Below, piece by piece: positions 1 through 10,026 of a DNA stretch of 64,000 bases (the first letter of the stretch is position 1; each line of letters opens with the position of its first letter). The translations under genes and the position numbers were made by a program. The notes beneath the pieces are model-generated. The model was given only the letters and a program-made list of their open reading frames with translations, was not told the origin of the DNA and did not search any database. The stretch comes from Deltaproteobacteria bacterium (GTDB taxonomy: Bacteria > Myxococcota_A > Polyangia > Nannocystales > Nannocystaceae): NCBI GenBank assembly GCA_016709225.1, contig JADJEE010000002.1, positions 682,001 to 746,000 on the forward strand. The letters run 5' to 3'.

Positions 1-69
1 ACCGGCGCGGCAGACCGCAACGGCATCAACGCCGGCGCGGGTCTGTACATCGACCAGATCGTCGAGTGA
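1..69 (+). CDS. C-terminal end of an unknown protein (partial)
   Basis: Frame 1 is open from the first base and stops with TGA at 67-69. It gives a 22-residue tail ending GLYIDQIVE. The rest of the gene lies left of the window, so no family can be assigned. The GC-rich third positions fit a real gene end, but 22 residues are too few to be sure. Confidence 0.45.
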   Translation, partial: TGAADRNGINAGAGLYIDQIVE

Positions 70-139
70 CGCCGCCCCGGCGGATTCGCCGGCGAGCACT
101 GCGATCCTGCGGTCGCCCGCGGCGCTGCGTCCGGCACAC

Positions 140-169
140 GTGACACCCGAGCGGACGTCGTCGTAGTCT
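140..169 (+). promoter_or_regulatory. candidate promoter, possibly leaderless, for the acyl-CoA dehydrogenase pair
   Basis: GTGACA at 140-145 and TAGTCT at 164-169 are 18 bases apart and resemble -35 and -10 boxes. The -10 box lies only 9 bases before the ATG at 179, and no Shine-Dalgarno sequence is visible. A leaderless or very short-leader transcript is the simplest reading. This is inferred from sequence only. Confidence 0.4.
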
Positions 170-178
170 CGCGGCGCC

Positions 179-1360
179 ATGGACCTCTCGTTCTCCCCCG
201 CGGACCTCGCCTTTCGCGACGAAGTCCGCAGCTGGATCGGCACCTCACTCCCCGCGGATCTGCGCGCCGTCGCCGAGGTCGACGGCCACTTCGAGCACGC
301 GGACGTCATGCGATGGCATCGGCTGCTGGCGGCCAAGGGTTGGGTCGCACCGCACTGGCCCAAGGCCTTCGGCGGCCCCGGGCTGTCGCCGACCCAGCGC
401 TTCATCCTGAGCGAGGAGCTCGAGCTCGCGGGCACGCCGCTGCTCAGCCCATTCGGGCTCTCGATGGTGGGTCCGGCAATCATGCAGTTCGGCACACCCG
501 CGCAGCAGGAGCGGTTCCTGCCGCGGATCCTCGCGGGCGAGAAGGTCTGGTGCCAGGGCTACTCCGAGCCGAGCGCCGGCAGCGACTTGGCGTCGCTGCG
601 CACCACCGCCACGCTCGACGGTGACGCATTCGTGGTCAACGGCCAGAAGACCTGGACCACCTATGCGCAGTACGCCGATTGGATCTTCGCGCTCGTTCGC
701 ACCGATCCCACGGTGAAGAAGCAGGCGGGCATCTCGTTCCTGCTGATCGACATGAAGTCGCCGGGCGTGGAGGCGCGCCCGATGCTGACCATCGGCCACA
801 CGCCGGCGTTCTGCGACACCTTCTTCGAGAACGTGCGAGTGCCCCGCGAGAACCTCATCGGACCGCTGCACGGCGGCTGGACCGTCGCCAAGGCGCTGCT
901 CGGGCACGAGCGCACGTTGATCGCCGCCGTCGGCCACTCTCAGCGTGCGATGCGAAGGGTCAAGCGCATCGCCGCCTCGACGACCGAGCACGGCCGCCCA
1001 CTGCTCGACGACCCGGTGTGGCGGGCCCGCATCGCACGGCTCGAGATCAAGCTGCAAGCGCTGCAGATGGCCAACTACCGCTCGCTCGCCGGCGCGGCGC
1101 TCGGCCACGCCCCTGGGCCGGAGTCGTCCATCCTCAAGCTACGCGGCTCCGAGATCCTGCAGCAGGCCTTCGAGCTCGCGATGGACGTGATGGGGCCCGA
1201 TGCGGTCTCGTGGTTCAACGACGTCGGCGTGCTACCCGAGCTGGAGCAGTCGGTCGCACCGACCTACTGCTACAACCGCGCGACCACGATCTACGGCGGA
1301 TCGAACGAGATCCAGAAGAACATCATCGCGAAGATGATCCTCGGCTTGCCGGGGACCTGA
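179..1360 (+). CDS. acyl-CoA dehydrogenase, first of a pair
   Basis: A 393-residue FAD-dependent acyl-CoA dehydrogenase, expected to oxidise the alpha-beta bond of an acyl-CoA thioester. The usual order of features is visible: an N-terminal helical domain, the middle beta domain (GYSEPSAGSDLAS, then NGQKTWTT) and the C-terminal helical domain ending in IYGGSNEIQKNIIAK. In that last motif, Gly stands where medium-chain enzymes have the catalytic Glu (Y-E-G-T). It lies 16 bases upstream of a second, divergent acyl-CoA dehydrogenase. Paired genes of this kind, such as mycobacterial FadE28-FadE29, form heterotetramers. The substrate cannot be told from sequence; steroid side chains or branched acyl groups are possible. 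Confidence 0.92.
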   Translation: MDLSFSPADLAFRDEVRSWIGTSLPADLRAVAEVDGHFEHADVMRWHRLLAAKGWVAPHWPKAFGGPGLSPTQRFILSEELELAGTPLLSPFGLSMVGPAIMQFGTPAQQERFLPRILAGEKVWCQGYSEPSAGSDLASLRTTATLDGDAFVVNGQKTWTTYAQYADWIFALVRTDPTVKKQAGISFLLIDMKSPGVEARPMLTIGHTPAFCDTFFENVRVPRENLIGPLHGGWTVAKALLGHERTLIAAVGHSQRAMRRVKRIAASTTEHGRPLLDDPVWRARIARLEIKLQALQMANYRSLAGAALGHAPGPESSILKLRGSEILQQAFELAMDVMGPDAVSWFNDVGVLPELEQSVAPTYCYNRATTIYGGSNEIQKNIIAKMILGLPGT

Positions 1361-1376
1361 GGAGGGCAAGCGAGCC

Positions 1377-2516
<1,140 letters not shown>

Positions 2517-2916
2517 GCCCGCATGACGACCGCTGCCGGCCCGGTCTCGGCGCGGCTCGAACACGCCCGCGCACCCACGACTCGCGCGTGATCCCTGCGC
2601 AGCACCTGCGCCGTCGCTCGTGGCCCGTCGGCCACGGGCGACCCGCGGCGCCCGATCGACCGCATGCACGGCGGCACAGTCGCCGCCGCTGGCCTACACG
2701 GCACCACGCGGCCAGGCGCGAGATTCGTGGCATCGACTACAGGCTCGGCGCTTTCGCGTCGCCAACGCGCGCGGCTGGGCTCGACCGTGCGCGTGCAGGC
2801 GAGCGCGACACTGAAGATTGCGTCGCGCATCCCACCTTGATCACATCAGCGCCGAAGCTCCGACGAAAGTGAAGGCACCCAGTGGCGGAGCGCACGGCGT
2901 CCACAGGCTTTGGTGC
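2517..2916. other. intergenic region, nothing recognised
   Basis: About 400 bases between the acyl-CoA dehydrogenase pair and the next lipoprotein. Small open frames exist on both strands, as expected at this GC content, but none looks like a protein. No convincing terminator hairpin or RNA gene was seen. Confidence 0.5.
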
Positions 2917-2922
2917 TAGCGT
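2917..2922 (+). promoter_or_regulatory. -10-like hexamer 6 bases before the lipoprotein start
   Basis: TAGCGT is followed by CCTTCC and then the ATG at 2929. There is no Shine-Dalgarno sequence in between and no clear -35 box. The spacing is that of a leaderless transcript. Weak evidence on its own. Confidence 0.3.
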
Positions 2923-2928
2923 CCTTCC

Positions 2929-3555
2929 ATGGCCTCGCGGCGTCGCCTCCCCCTCGCGATCGCACTGCTGTCACTGGTCGCCTGCCGTCGCGACGACGTG
3001 GCGAGCGTCGACCCGTGTGCCGGCGGTGCATGCATGCCTGCGCCCGACTGCGAGCTCGGTGCGTGCAGCAGCGAGGCCCCGACGCTGGTGAGTCAACACA
3101 GTCCGATCGCGGGCACCGAGGTCGAGAGCGGCGCGTCGTGTCCCTACGTCGACGGCGCCCTGCCCCCGCGTGACGAGCTGCTCGACGATCGTCACATCCC
3201 CGAATTCAGGCAGGCCCGCACGCGGCGCACCAACATGGACTCGGGCCGCTCGTCGCCGCAGGACATCGAGCTGCACGAGCAGCTCATGGGCGTGCAAGGC
3301 CGCATCTTCGAGTGCCTCGACATCGCCGCCTGTTACGACGGCGGCATGGATCCCTTCACCAGCGGCGAGCTCGACTTCCAGTTCGAGCTCGAACCAACCG
3401 GCCGCGTGAGTGCGGTGTCGGTGGTGCCCTCGGCGGGGCTCTCGGATCCGGTGGTGAAGGCCTGTGCCCGTCGCTCGCTGTTCGAGCACCGCTTCCCCAG
3501 CTACGACGGTGCACGCATGCTGGTCAGCTACCGCATCGAGCTCGGCGAGGGCTAG
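2929..3555 (+). CDS. lipoprotein with a TonB/AgmX-like C-terminal domain
   Basis: A 208-residue protein with a lipoprotein signal (MASRRRLPLAIALLSLVAC, cysteine at 19), so probably anchored to the cell envelope. Residues 20-50 are Cys-rich. The C-terminal third reads LDFQFELEPTGRVSAVSVV and then VVKACARRSLFEHRFPSYDG. This resembles the small beta domain at the end of AgmX/PglI-like myxobacterial proteins. The minus-strand lipoprotein at 17818-18336 has the same ending (Cys, then FPTYDGA), so the two look like paralogues. It converges on the membrane protein at 3563, with 7 bases between the stops. The function is unknown. Confidence 0.75.
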   Translation: MASRRRLPLAIALLSLVACRRDDVASVDPCAGGACMPAPDCELGACSSEAPTLVSQHSPIAGTEVESGASCPYVDGALPPRDELLDDRHIPEFRQARTRRTNMDSGRSSPQDIELHEQLMGVQGRIFECLDIAACYDGGMDPFTSGELDFQFELEPTGRVSAVSVVPSAGLSDPVVKACARRSLFEHRFPSYDGARMLVSYRIELGEG

Positions 3556-3562
3556 CGCCCGA

Positions 3563-4996
3563 TCAGGGTTGCGCGAGCTCGTCCTCGAACGGCCACCCGA
3601 CGGGGTCGGTGACGAACAGCCGACCCGGCGCGCGCGCGAACTGCCACGCACCCCAGCCGTGGACGAGCACCGCCCACAGCGTGCAGACCGCGAACACGCG
3701 CCGTCGCGCGACGCCGGCGAACGCCGCGGCGACCAGCAGCAGCGGCAACCAGTCGACGGCGAAGCGATAGCTGAACTGGATCTGCCCGCTGTTCTGATAC
3801 AGCAGCGAGGGTACGGCCGAGCCCAGCGCAGCCAACACCAGCGGCGTCCGCATGCCGCTCGGATCTCGGCCGAGCCACGCGAGCGCGACCCACGGCGTCG
3901 ACAGCCACAAGGCGATGCCGTGGATCGACACCCGCACGCCCGCGCCAGCGACCACGGGCATCAACGACAACAGGCACTGCAGATTGCGCCCGAGGTAGCC
4001 CAGCGCGAACAGCCCCTGTTCCTGGATGCGCGCCTGCCAGCGGGTCTCGAGGAAGCGATGGCCGAACTCCAGCGGATCGTCGAAGCGGGCCCAGTTCAGC
4101 CACGCGGTCGCCAGTCCGACCGCCACCAGCGGCACCGCGAAGCGCACGAGCGCCGATGTGGAGCGACCCGCACGCCACCACACCCAGGCGAACACCAGCA
4201 GCGCAGGCAGGTGGTTGATCGGCCGGCACGTGATGGCGAGCGCCAGCCACAGTCCCGCCCACGCCGGTCGCCGCAGCTGCCACACCGCGCAGAGGTAGAG
4301 CACCAACGCGAGCGCACCGACGATCTGCGCGGTGAACCACACGCGCCCGTGCGAGGCCAGCAGCAGCGCCGGCGAGCCCAGGGTCCACGCCAGCGCCACC
4401 CACAGGTGCTCGCGACCGCGGCCGTCCTCGCGGCCGCGCTCACGATCGAGCAGGTGCACCAGCACGGCGGGGATCAACGCGCCGAGCAGCAGCGTGAGCA
4501 ACACGTCGGGCGTGCGAAGCCCGAGCACCGCCACCACCGGCAGCATCACGGCCGCGGGCCCCGGCGGAAAGCTGACGTACCAGGTCTGCGTGCGACCGAC
4601 GATGTCGCGCCGCGCGAGCGGCTCGAGGCCGCGGCCGATGATCCACCACGGCTCCTCGCCCCGCGGCACGGCCACACACGCCGCCGTGCGACAGGGGTAG
4701 CCGCGCACGCGCGTGCCATCGGCGAGCTCGAGCGTCGTGACCACGGCCCAGTCGTCGAACGTGTGGCCGCGGCAGCGCCCCTCGCGACGCAGCTGCGGTG
4801 TGCAGTAGCCGGGCGGCGGCCCCTCGAGCGCCAGCTCGCCGCGCAGCCAGCCGTGGGCCATGTACACGAAGTGGTTGTCGTGGCTGGGCCGAACGATGCG
4901 GTCGCCGGCGAACACGAGCAGCGCGAGCGCAGCGATCACGAACACCGCCAGTGCGCGCCGGTGGGCACGCCACATCACCCGCACGCGCTCGTTCAC
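3563..4996 (-). CDS. polytopic membrane protein, GT-C glycosyltransferase-like
   Basis: A 477-residue protein starting at GTG, with about ten hydrophobic segments. One lies near residues 15-32, and the rest run from about residue 145 to the end. Between the first two segments is a loop of about 110 residues with paired cysteines (GYCTPQLRREGRC, YPCRTAAC) and the acidic DNHFVY. The segment YVSFPPGP followed by a hydrophobic helix, and the late YQNSGQIQFSYRFAVDWLPL, resemble lipid-linked-sugar transferases of the dolichol-phosphate-mannose (GT-C) type. The catalytic residues cannot be placed with certainty. A role in sugar transfer in the inner membrane is an inference. Confidence 0.7.
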   Translation of the reverse strand: MNERVRVMWRAHRRALAVFVIAALALLVFAGDRIVRPSHDNHFVYMAHGWLRGELALEGPPPGYCTPQLRREGRCRGHTFDDWAVVTTLELADGTRVRGYPCRTAACVAVPRGEEPWWIIGRGLEPLARRDIVGRTQTWYVSFPPGPAAVMLPVVAVLGLRTPDVLLTLLLGALIPAVLVHLLDRERGREDGRGREHLWVALAWTLGSPALLLASHGRVWFTAQIVGALALVLYLCAVWQLRRPAWAGLWLALAITCRPINHLPALLVFAWVWWRAGRSTSALVRFAVPLVAVGLATAWLNWARFDDPLEFGHRFLETRWQARIQEQGLFALGYLGRNLQCLLSLMPVVAGAGVRVSIHGIALWLSTPWVALAWLGRDPSGMRTPLVLAALGSAVPSLLYQNSGQIQFSYRFAVDWLPLLLVAAAFAGVARRRVFAVCTLWAVLVHGWGAWQFARAPGRLFVTDPVGWPFEDELAQP

Positions 4997-5051
4997 CGTT
5001 GCGCGACAGCTTATCAGCTGCCCGCCCGGCGTGCGTCGGCGGGTCGCGGGC

Positions 5052-7058
5052 TCAGCCGCCGCAGGCGTCTGCGAGGTTGCCCATGATCGTGACGCCGCCG
5101 CCGACCATCACGTGGGACAGCAGGTTGGTCGCGTGGCACGTCGGCAGCGCGGGGTTCGAGTAGATCTGGAACTGCGTGGCCACGCTCGCCAGCGCAGGCA
5201 GGCCGGTCAACGACGCCAGCTGCGGGTTGTCGCGGATCGTCAGACGGCCAGCAGCGGTGAGCAGCGGTGCGCCGGTGACTGCGGTCATCGACGTGTTCTC
5301 CGACAGGTGGAAGTAGTCGCCGACGGCGGTCAGCGAACCCAAGCCGGACACCGTCGCGAGGCTGGGACACTCGCGGATCTGGAAGCCACCGGCGACCACC
5401 TGCAGAGCCGCGAGGTTGACGCTCTGCAGCGCGGCGTCGTTGATGATCACGACGTCCTCGTCGACCGCGACGAGCCCGTCGAGGCCGTCGAGATCGACGA
5501 GCGACGGGTTGTTGCGGATGACCAGCTGGCCACCGACCGACTGCACGTTGGACAGGCCGTCCACGTCCACCAGTACGGTGTTGTCCTCGATGCGCAGATC
5601 GCCCGGGGCAGCTTGCAGACCGATGAGGCCGTCGACGTTCGCCAGCGAGGCGTTGGCGATCACGCGCACGAGATCGCCCGCCTGTGAGAGGCCCGCAAGC
5701 CCGTCGATGTCGACCAACGAGGCGTTGCCGGTCACCGAGACCACGCCACCCACCGTCTGCAACCCCGACAGGCCGTCGAGGTTCAGCAGCGCGTCGTTGT
5801 GGTGCACCCACAGCGCGTTGCCGATCGCGCTGATGCCGAGCAGACCGTCGATGTCGGTCAGCTGCGGATTCTGCTCGAGCACCAGGAAGTTGCCGATCTG
5901 ATCGAGCCCGCTCATGGCATCGATCTGCTGCAGCGTTGCGTTGTCGTAGACGATGAGGTTGCCGCCGATGGCCGCGACGTCGTCGAGCCCGATCAGCGAG
6001 TGCAGCAGCGGATTGCTCTGGATGGTGATCGAGCCCGAGACCAGTCCCAGCCCACTCAGACCGCCGAGGTTGAGCAGCGAGCCGTTGCCCTCGATGCGCA
6101 CGTCGGCGGTGGCGCTCTGGATGCCGTCGAGGCCGCTCAGCGAGGTGAGATTGGCGTTGCGCAGCACGAACAAGGTCTCGACCGAGCCGGAGACCCCACC
6201 CAGGCCCGTGATCGAGGCCAGCGACGGGTTGTCGAGGATCTGCACCGAGCCGTGGATCTCGCTGATCCCCGAGAACGCATCGAGACTCGTGATCACCGGC
6301 ATCGCGCCGATCTCGAGGCCCCCGATCGCGCCCTGCAGGTTCGAGAGCGGCGTGAGCTCGCCGACCCCCGGGTTGTTCCAGATGCGTACGCGGCCGGGCA
6401 CCGCCGTGAGGCTGTCGAGGCCGTCGAGGAAGCCGAGCGACGGGTTGTCGGTGATGAAGAGGAAGTCACCGAGGCTGGACAGCTTCGAGAGCGCCAGCAC
6501 GTCTTGCAGCGCGACGTTGTTGGTGACGTAGAGGTAGCCGCCGACCTGCTGGAGTGCATCGAGGCCGTCGAGGTTCTGCAGCCCGAAATTGTCGCGGATG
6601 TCGAGCGAGCCACCGATGCTGGTCAAACAGTGCAGCGCGTCGAGCGACTCGGCATCGAGCTGCTGCACGAACAGCGAGCCGCCGATGGCGTCGAAGCCCT
6701 CGAGCGAGTCGGCGTCGCCGGCGTTGAGCACCACGGCGTCGCCGCTCCACGTACCCAGGCCGCAGAACGGGTCGACGGTGGTGGAGCTGGAGCCGTCGGA
6801 CGAGCTGCTGTCGCCGCTGCTGCTGCTGGCGTCGGTCGTGACATCGGTGCTCGAGTCGACCGCGGTCGTCAGCGTGGTGTCGAGCGTGCCGCTGCTCGAG
6901 GCCCCGGTGTCCGAACCTCCGGATCCCGTGCTGCTCGAGTCGGCGCCGCCGTCATCGGCGATCACGCCGAACTCGGTCCGGCCACACGCGAGCATGAGCA
7001 GCACGCCGAGTCCCGCCACGCCGCCGCCACGTCGCCCCACCAGACCAAGCTTGCGCAC
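5052..7058 (-). CDS. lipoprotein with many receptor-L/leucine-rich repeats
   Basis: A 668-residue surface protein. It starts at GTG with a lipoprotein signal (VAGLGVLLMLACGRTEFG). A Ser/Thr/Gly/Asp-rich linker covers about residues 35-95. The rest, to the C-terminus, is about two dozen units of roughly 23 residues of the form L-x-x-[IV]-G-G-x-[LV]-x-[IV]-x-x-N-x-x-L-x-x-[LI]-x-G-L. This is the receptor-L-domain style of leucine-rich repeat, which forms a solenoid. Such proteins are common in Nannocystis-like myxobacteria and probably bind ligands or neighbouring cells outside the cell. No catalytic domain is seen. Confidence 0.82.
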   Translation of the reverse strand: MRKLGLVGRRGGGVAGLGVLLMLACGRTEFGVIADDGGADSSSTGSGGSDTGASSSGTLDTTLTTAVDSSTDVTTDASSSSGDSSSSDGSSSTTVDPFCGLGTWSGDAVVLNAGDADSLEGFDAIGGSLFVQQLDAESLDALHCLTSIGGSLDIRDNFGLQNLDGLDALQQVGGYLYVTNNVALQDVLALSKLSSLGDFLFITDNPSLGFLDGLDSLTAVPGRVRIWNNPGVGELTPLSNLQGAIGGLEIGAMPVITSLDAFSGISEIHGSVQILDNPSLASITGLGGVSGSVETLFVLRNANLTSLSGLDGIQSATADVRIEGNGSLLNLGGLSGLGLVSGSITIQSNPLLHSLIGLDDVAAIGGNLIVYDNATLQQIDAMSGLDQIGNFLVLEQNPQLTDIDGLLGISAIGNALWVHHNDALLNLDGLSGLQTVGGVVSVTGNASLVDIDGLAGLSQAGDLVRVIANASLANVDGLIGLQAAPGDLRIEDNTVLVDVDGLSNVQSVGGQLVIRNNPSLVDLDGLDGLVAVDEDVVIINDAALQSVNLAALQVVAGGFQIRECPSLATVSGLGSLTAVGDYFHLSENTSMTAVTGAPLLTAAGRLTIRDNPQLASLTGLPALASVATQFQIYSNPALPTCHATNLLSHVMVGGGVTIMGNLADACGG

Positions 7059-7095
7059 GGCCGAGAGTTTGGGCTGACCCGCACGAAGCTGTCAA
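7059..7095 (-). promoter_or_regulatory. candidate sigma-70-type promoter, leaderless, for the receptor-L lipoprotein
   Basis: Reading the minus strand, TTGACA at 7095-7090 matches the -35 consensus. After 18 bases comes CAAACT at 7071-7066, and 7 bases later the GTG start at 7058. No ribosome binding site fits between them, so the transcript probably starts at or near the start codon. Confidence 0.45.
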
Positions 7096-7160
7096 ACCCA
7101 ACGGGACCCCCGTCGGGCGGAGCCGGCGCCCCTGGCCGCACGTTCGCGACCACCCGAGCT

Positions 7161-9905
7161 TCAGGGCCGCGGCCGCCAGCTCGCGAGCCAACGATCGATC
7201 GCCGCCACCGGCACCACACCTCGCTTGCCGAGCCCGAGATAGAGCGCACGGGCCTCACGCGCCAGCGCCCGCGCCAACGCGGGCGCGGCGGTGGCGAGGG
7301 CATGCGCGAGCGCGAGACGGGGTTCGGCGCGCAGCTCGTCGGTGACCTCGACGCGATCGAGGAGATCGATCGCGTGCCGCAACGCGCCCACGCCAGCCGC
7401 CGTCGCGCCGAGCTGCACGCGCGCGCGGCCGAGTCCGGTCCAGGCATTGCCGATGAAGGCGTGTCCAGCGGGCAAGGTGCGCTCGAACAATGCCAGCGCG
7501 AGCGCGTACTCCTCGTGGGCGCGCGCCGCCTCGCCCGCGTCGAGGTGCAGCTCGGCGATGTTGCACAGCGTGACGCCCACCGCGGGGTTGTCGGCATCGA
7601 GTTGCCGCCACAGACGGTACGCACGCTGATAGGCCGCCAGCGCGCCGGCTGCATCGCCGTCGTCGCGCAACACCACGCCGATGTTGTTGAGCACGACCCT
7701 TAGGCTGCCGTCGTCGGGGCCCCGCGCCCGCTCGAGCACCGCGAGCGCGCGGCGATGGTGTGCGAGCGCGGCCGCGGGCTCGCCGAGCAGGCCCAGGGCA
7801 GCGCCGAGGTTCACCAGCGGATCCGCGACCGACGGATGATCCGGCCCCGCGAGTGCGACCCGCATGAGATAGGCCTGTGCGAACCACGACACCGCCGCCG
7901 CCAGCTCCGACCGCGCGAGATAGACGTTGCCGATGTTGTTGCACAGCGCCGCGAGTTGCTCGTCGATGGGGCCGGGGCGCTCCGATCGCAGCGCGAGTGC
8001 CTGACGGTAGTGAGCGAGGGCTTCGTCGAGTCGGCCCTCGTCACCCAGCACCACCGCTTCATTGACCAGCAGCTCGACCCGCAGATCGACGTCGGCGTCG
8101 ACACGCTCGACCACGAACCCGGCCAGCGTCGCCAGGCGGTGCGCCTCGCGGGCGTCACCCGCGAGATGCCCCTCGAGGTACACGAGATCCACGAGGCCAC
8201 CGAGCCGATCGACGTCCGCGCCCGCCGCGTCCGCCAGCGCGACCCCTTCGCGGAGCGCGACCGAGGCCCGCTCGAGCTCACCCACCTGCGCAGCCGCGTG
8301 GCCGAGCAGCAAGCGCGCCCGTGCGGCGGGTAGCGAGAGCCCCGCCGCGTCGGCCGCGGCGCGCACCTCCTCGGCCAGCTCGAGCGCGGGCACGAAGCGA
8401 CCGGCGTGGGTCCACGCGCGCGCCTGCGCGAGACGGGCGGCCAGCGCGTTGCTGGTGGCGCGCAGGGCATCGTCGGACTCGGCCACGTCGCCGACCTCGT
8501 CGAGACAGTGGGCCGGCGCGGGCAGGCCGTGCACAGCCTCCACGGCGTGCTCCACCAGCGCAGCGTCGGCGTGCTCGAAGAGCTGCGCGAGCGCATCGAA
8601 CTGCTCGCGCTGGGCCTGCAGGCACTCGACGGCGCGCACGTGACTGGGCTCGGATCGCGACCGCTGCACGAAGGTCTCCGCGCAAGCGGCATCGAAGTGA
8701 TCGATCCATGTGCGGGCATAGCCCGCCATCAGGCTCTCGACGGCGTAGCCGGCCGCGTTCGCAAACGGTAGGCCCGTCGCGTCGATGGCGGCCGTCACGG
8801 CACGCCGACGGGCGTCGTTCCAGCTGCCCTCGAACTCCGTCGCGCCGCCATCGCAGCGCTGCAGCGGCGCACGATCACCGCGGACGCCGGCTCCGACTGC
8901 GACCGCCACCGCCACCGACCCCGCCCCAATCACCCAGGGATTGCGCGCCCATCCGTGCCGCGCGCGTCGCAGCGCATCGAGCAGCTCTGCCATGTCGGCA
9001 AACCGCGCGCCCGGTCGCAGCGACAGCCCGCGCCGCAGCACCCGCTGCAAGCGTCGCGGCAAGTTCCGACGCGGCGGCGCGATCCGCTGCGCGAACAGGT
9101 TGCCGCGGTACTCCGCCCGCGTCGCACCGGCGAAGGGGCGCTCGCCGCCGATCGCCTCCCAGGCCGTCACGCAGAAGCCGAACTGATCGCTGCGCGCGTC
9201 CGCGGGCTCGCCCAGGAACAGCTCCGGCGCGATGTAGCCGACGGTCCCGACCGCCCGGCCGCCACCGAGGTCGGTGCTCGACGTGCCGATCGGCGCGTCA
9301 CCCTCGACGGCGGCGCTGCGAGCCCGCCGCGCGAGGCCGAAGTCGGCGACGCGCGCAACACCATCGCTGCCGATCAACACGTTCGTGGGCTTGACGTCGA
9401 GGTGGACGATGCCCGCGGCGTGCGCGGCTCGCAGGCCCTCGCCGGCCGCGAGCAGGACCTCCAGCACCTCGCCGATCTCACGCGGGCCGGCATGCTGCCA
9501 CGCTCGCAGGTCCTGCCCAGCGACGTACTCCAGCGCGACGTAGACGCGGTCGGCCCACGCCCCGACATCGTAGACCTGGATGACATGCGGATGGGACAGC
9601 CGCGCGAGCGCTCGCGCCTCGCCGATCAGGAGGTCGCGATCGTTGGGCTCCGGCTCGGCGCTCCCCGCTGCTCTCGGGGCCTGTGCGCGGGGCAGCAACA
9701 GCTTGAGCGCCACGTTGCGATCGAGCTCGGGATCGAACGCGAGGTGGACCGTGCCCATGCCGCCGCCGGCGAGCGGTCGCAACAGCACGTACCGCCCGAC
9801 CTCGAGCCCCGGCGCGAGCGCCATCGGCTCGACCACGGCGGAGCGCTCCGCGTCGTCGCGGCCGTCGTCGGTCGCGCTCGCGTCGTCGTCACTCGGACGC
9901 GGCAT
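7161..9905 (-). CDS. Ser/Thr protein kinase with TPR tail (HLD variant)
   Basis: A 914-residue protein. Residues 38-310 form a Hanks-type kinase with glycine loop LAGGGMGTVHLA, ATP lysine K68, catalytic loop HLDVKPTN (H169-D171), DFG at 189 and APE-like APELFLG. The catalytic loop has Leu where most kinases have Arg (HRD), so this is a non-RD kinase that may not need activation-loop phosphorylation. A single membrane helix follows near residue 330 (WVIGAGSVAVAVAVGAG). The remainder, about 500 residues, is TPR-like helical repeats. It probably passes an envelope or metabolic signal to partner proteins. It is the first of three such kinases in the window. Confidence 0.92.
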   Translation of the reverse strand: MPRPSDDDASATDDGRDDAERSAVVEPMALAPGLEVGRYVLLRPLAGGGMGTVHLAFDPELDRNVALKLLLPRAQAPRAAGSAEPEPNDRDLLIGEARALARLSHPHVIQVYDVGAWADRVYVALEYVAGQDLRAWQHAGPREIGEVLEVLLAAGEGLRAAHAAGIVHLDVKPTNVLIGSDGVARVADFGLARRARSAAVEGDAPIGTSSTDLGGGRAVGTVGYIAPELFLGEPADARSDQFGFCVTAWEAIGGERPFAGATRAEYRGNLFAQRIAPPRRNLPRRLQRVLRRGLSLRPGARFADMAELLDALRRARHGWARNPWVIGAGSVAVAVAVGAGVRGDRAPLQRCDGGATEFEGSWNDARRRAVTAAIDATGLPFANAAGYAVESLMAGYARTWIDHFDAACAETFVQRSRSEPSHVRAVECLQAQREQFDALAQLFEHADAALVEHAVEAVHGLPAPAHCLDEVGDVAESDDALRATSNALAARLAQARAWTHAGRFVPALELAEEVRAAADAAGLSLPAARARLLLGHAAAQVGELERASVALREGVALADAAGADVDRLGGLVDLVYLEGHLAGDAREAHRLATLAGFVVERVDADVDLRVELLVNEAVVLGDEGRLDEALAHYRQALALRSERPGPIDEQLAALCNNIGNVYLARSELAAAVSWFAQAYLMRVALAGPDHPSVADPLVNLGAALGLLGEPAAALAHHRRALAVLERARGPDDGSLRVVLNNIGVVLRDDGDAAGALAAYQRAYRLWRQLDADNPAVGVTLCNIAELHLDAGEAARAHEEYALALALFERTLPAGHAFIGNAWTGLGRARVQLGATAAGVGALRHAIDLLDRVEVTDELRAEPRLALAHALATAAPALARALAREARALYLGLGKRGVVPVAAIDRWLASWRPRP

Positions 9906-10026
9906 CGTCGATCACGCGTCGAACAGGATAACAGCCGCGGCCCTCACGGCCGTGGCCTGCCGAACGGGCCGCCGTCGGCCGGGCCTGACGCGAGCGCCCG
10001 GCCGCCGCGTCGGCGCGGCCACAGGC

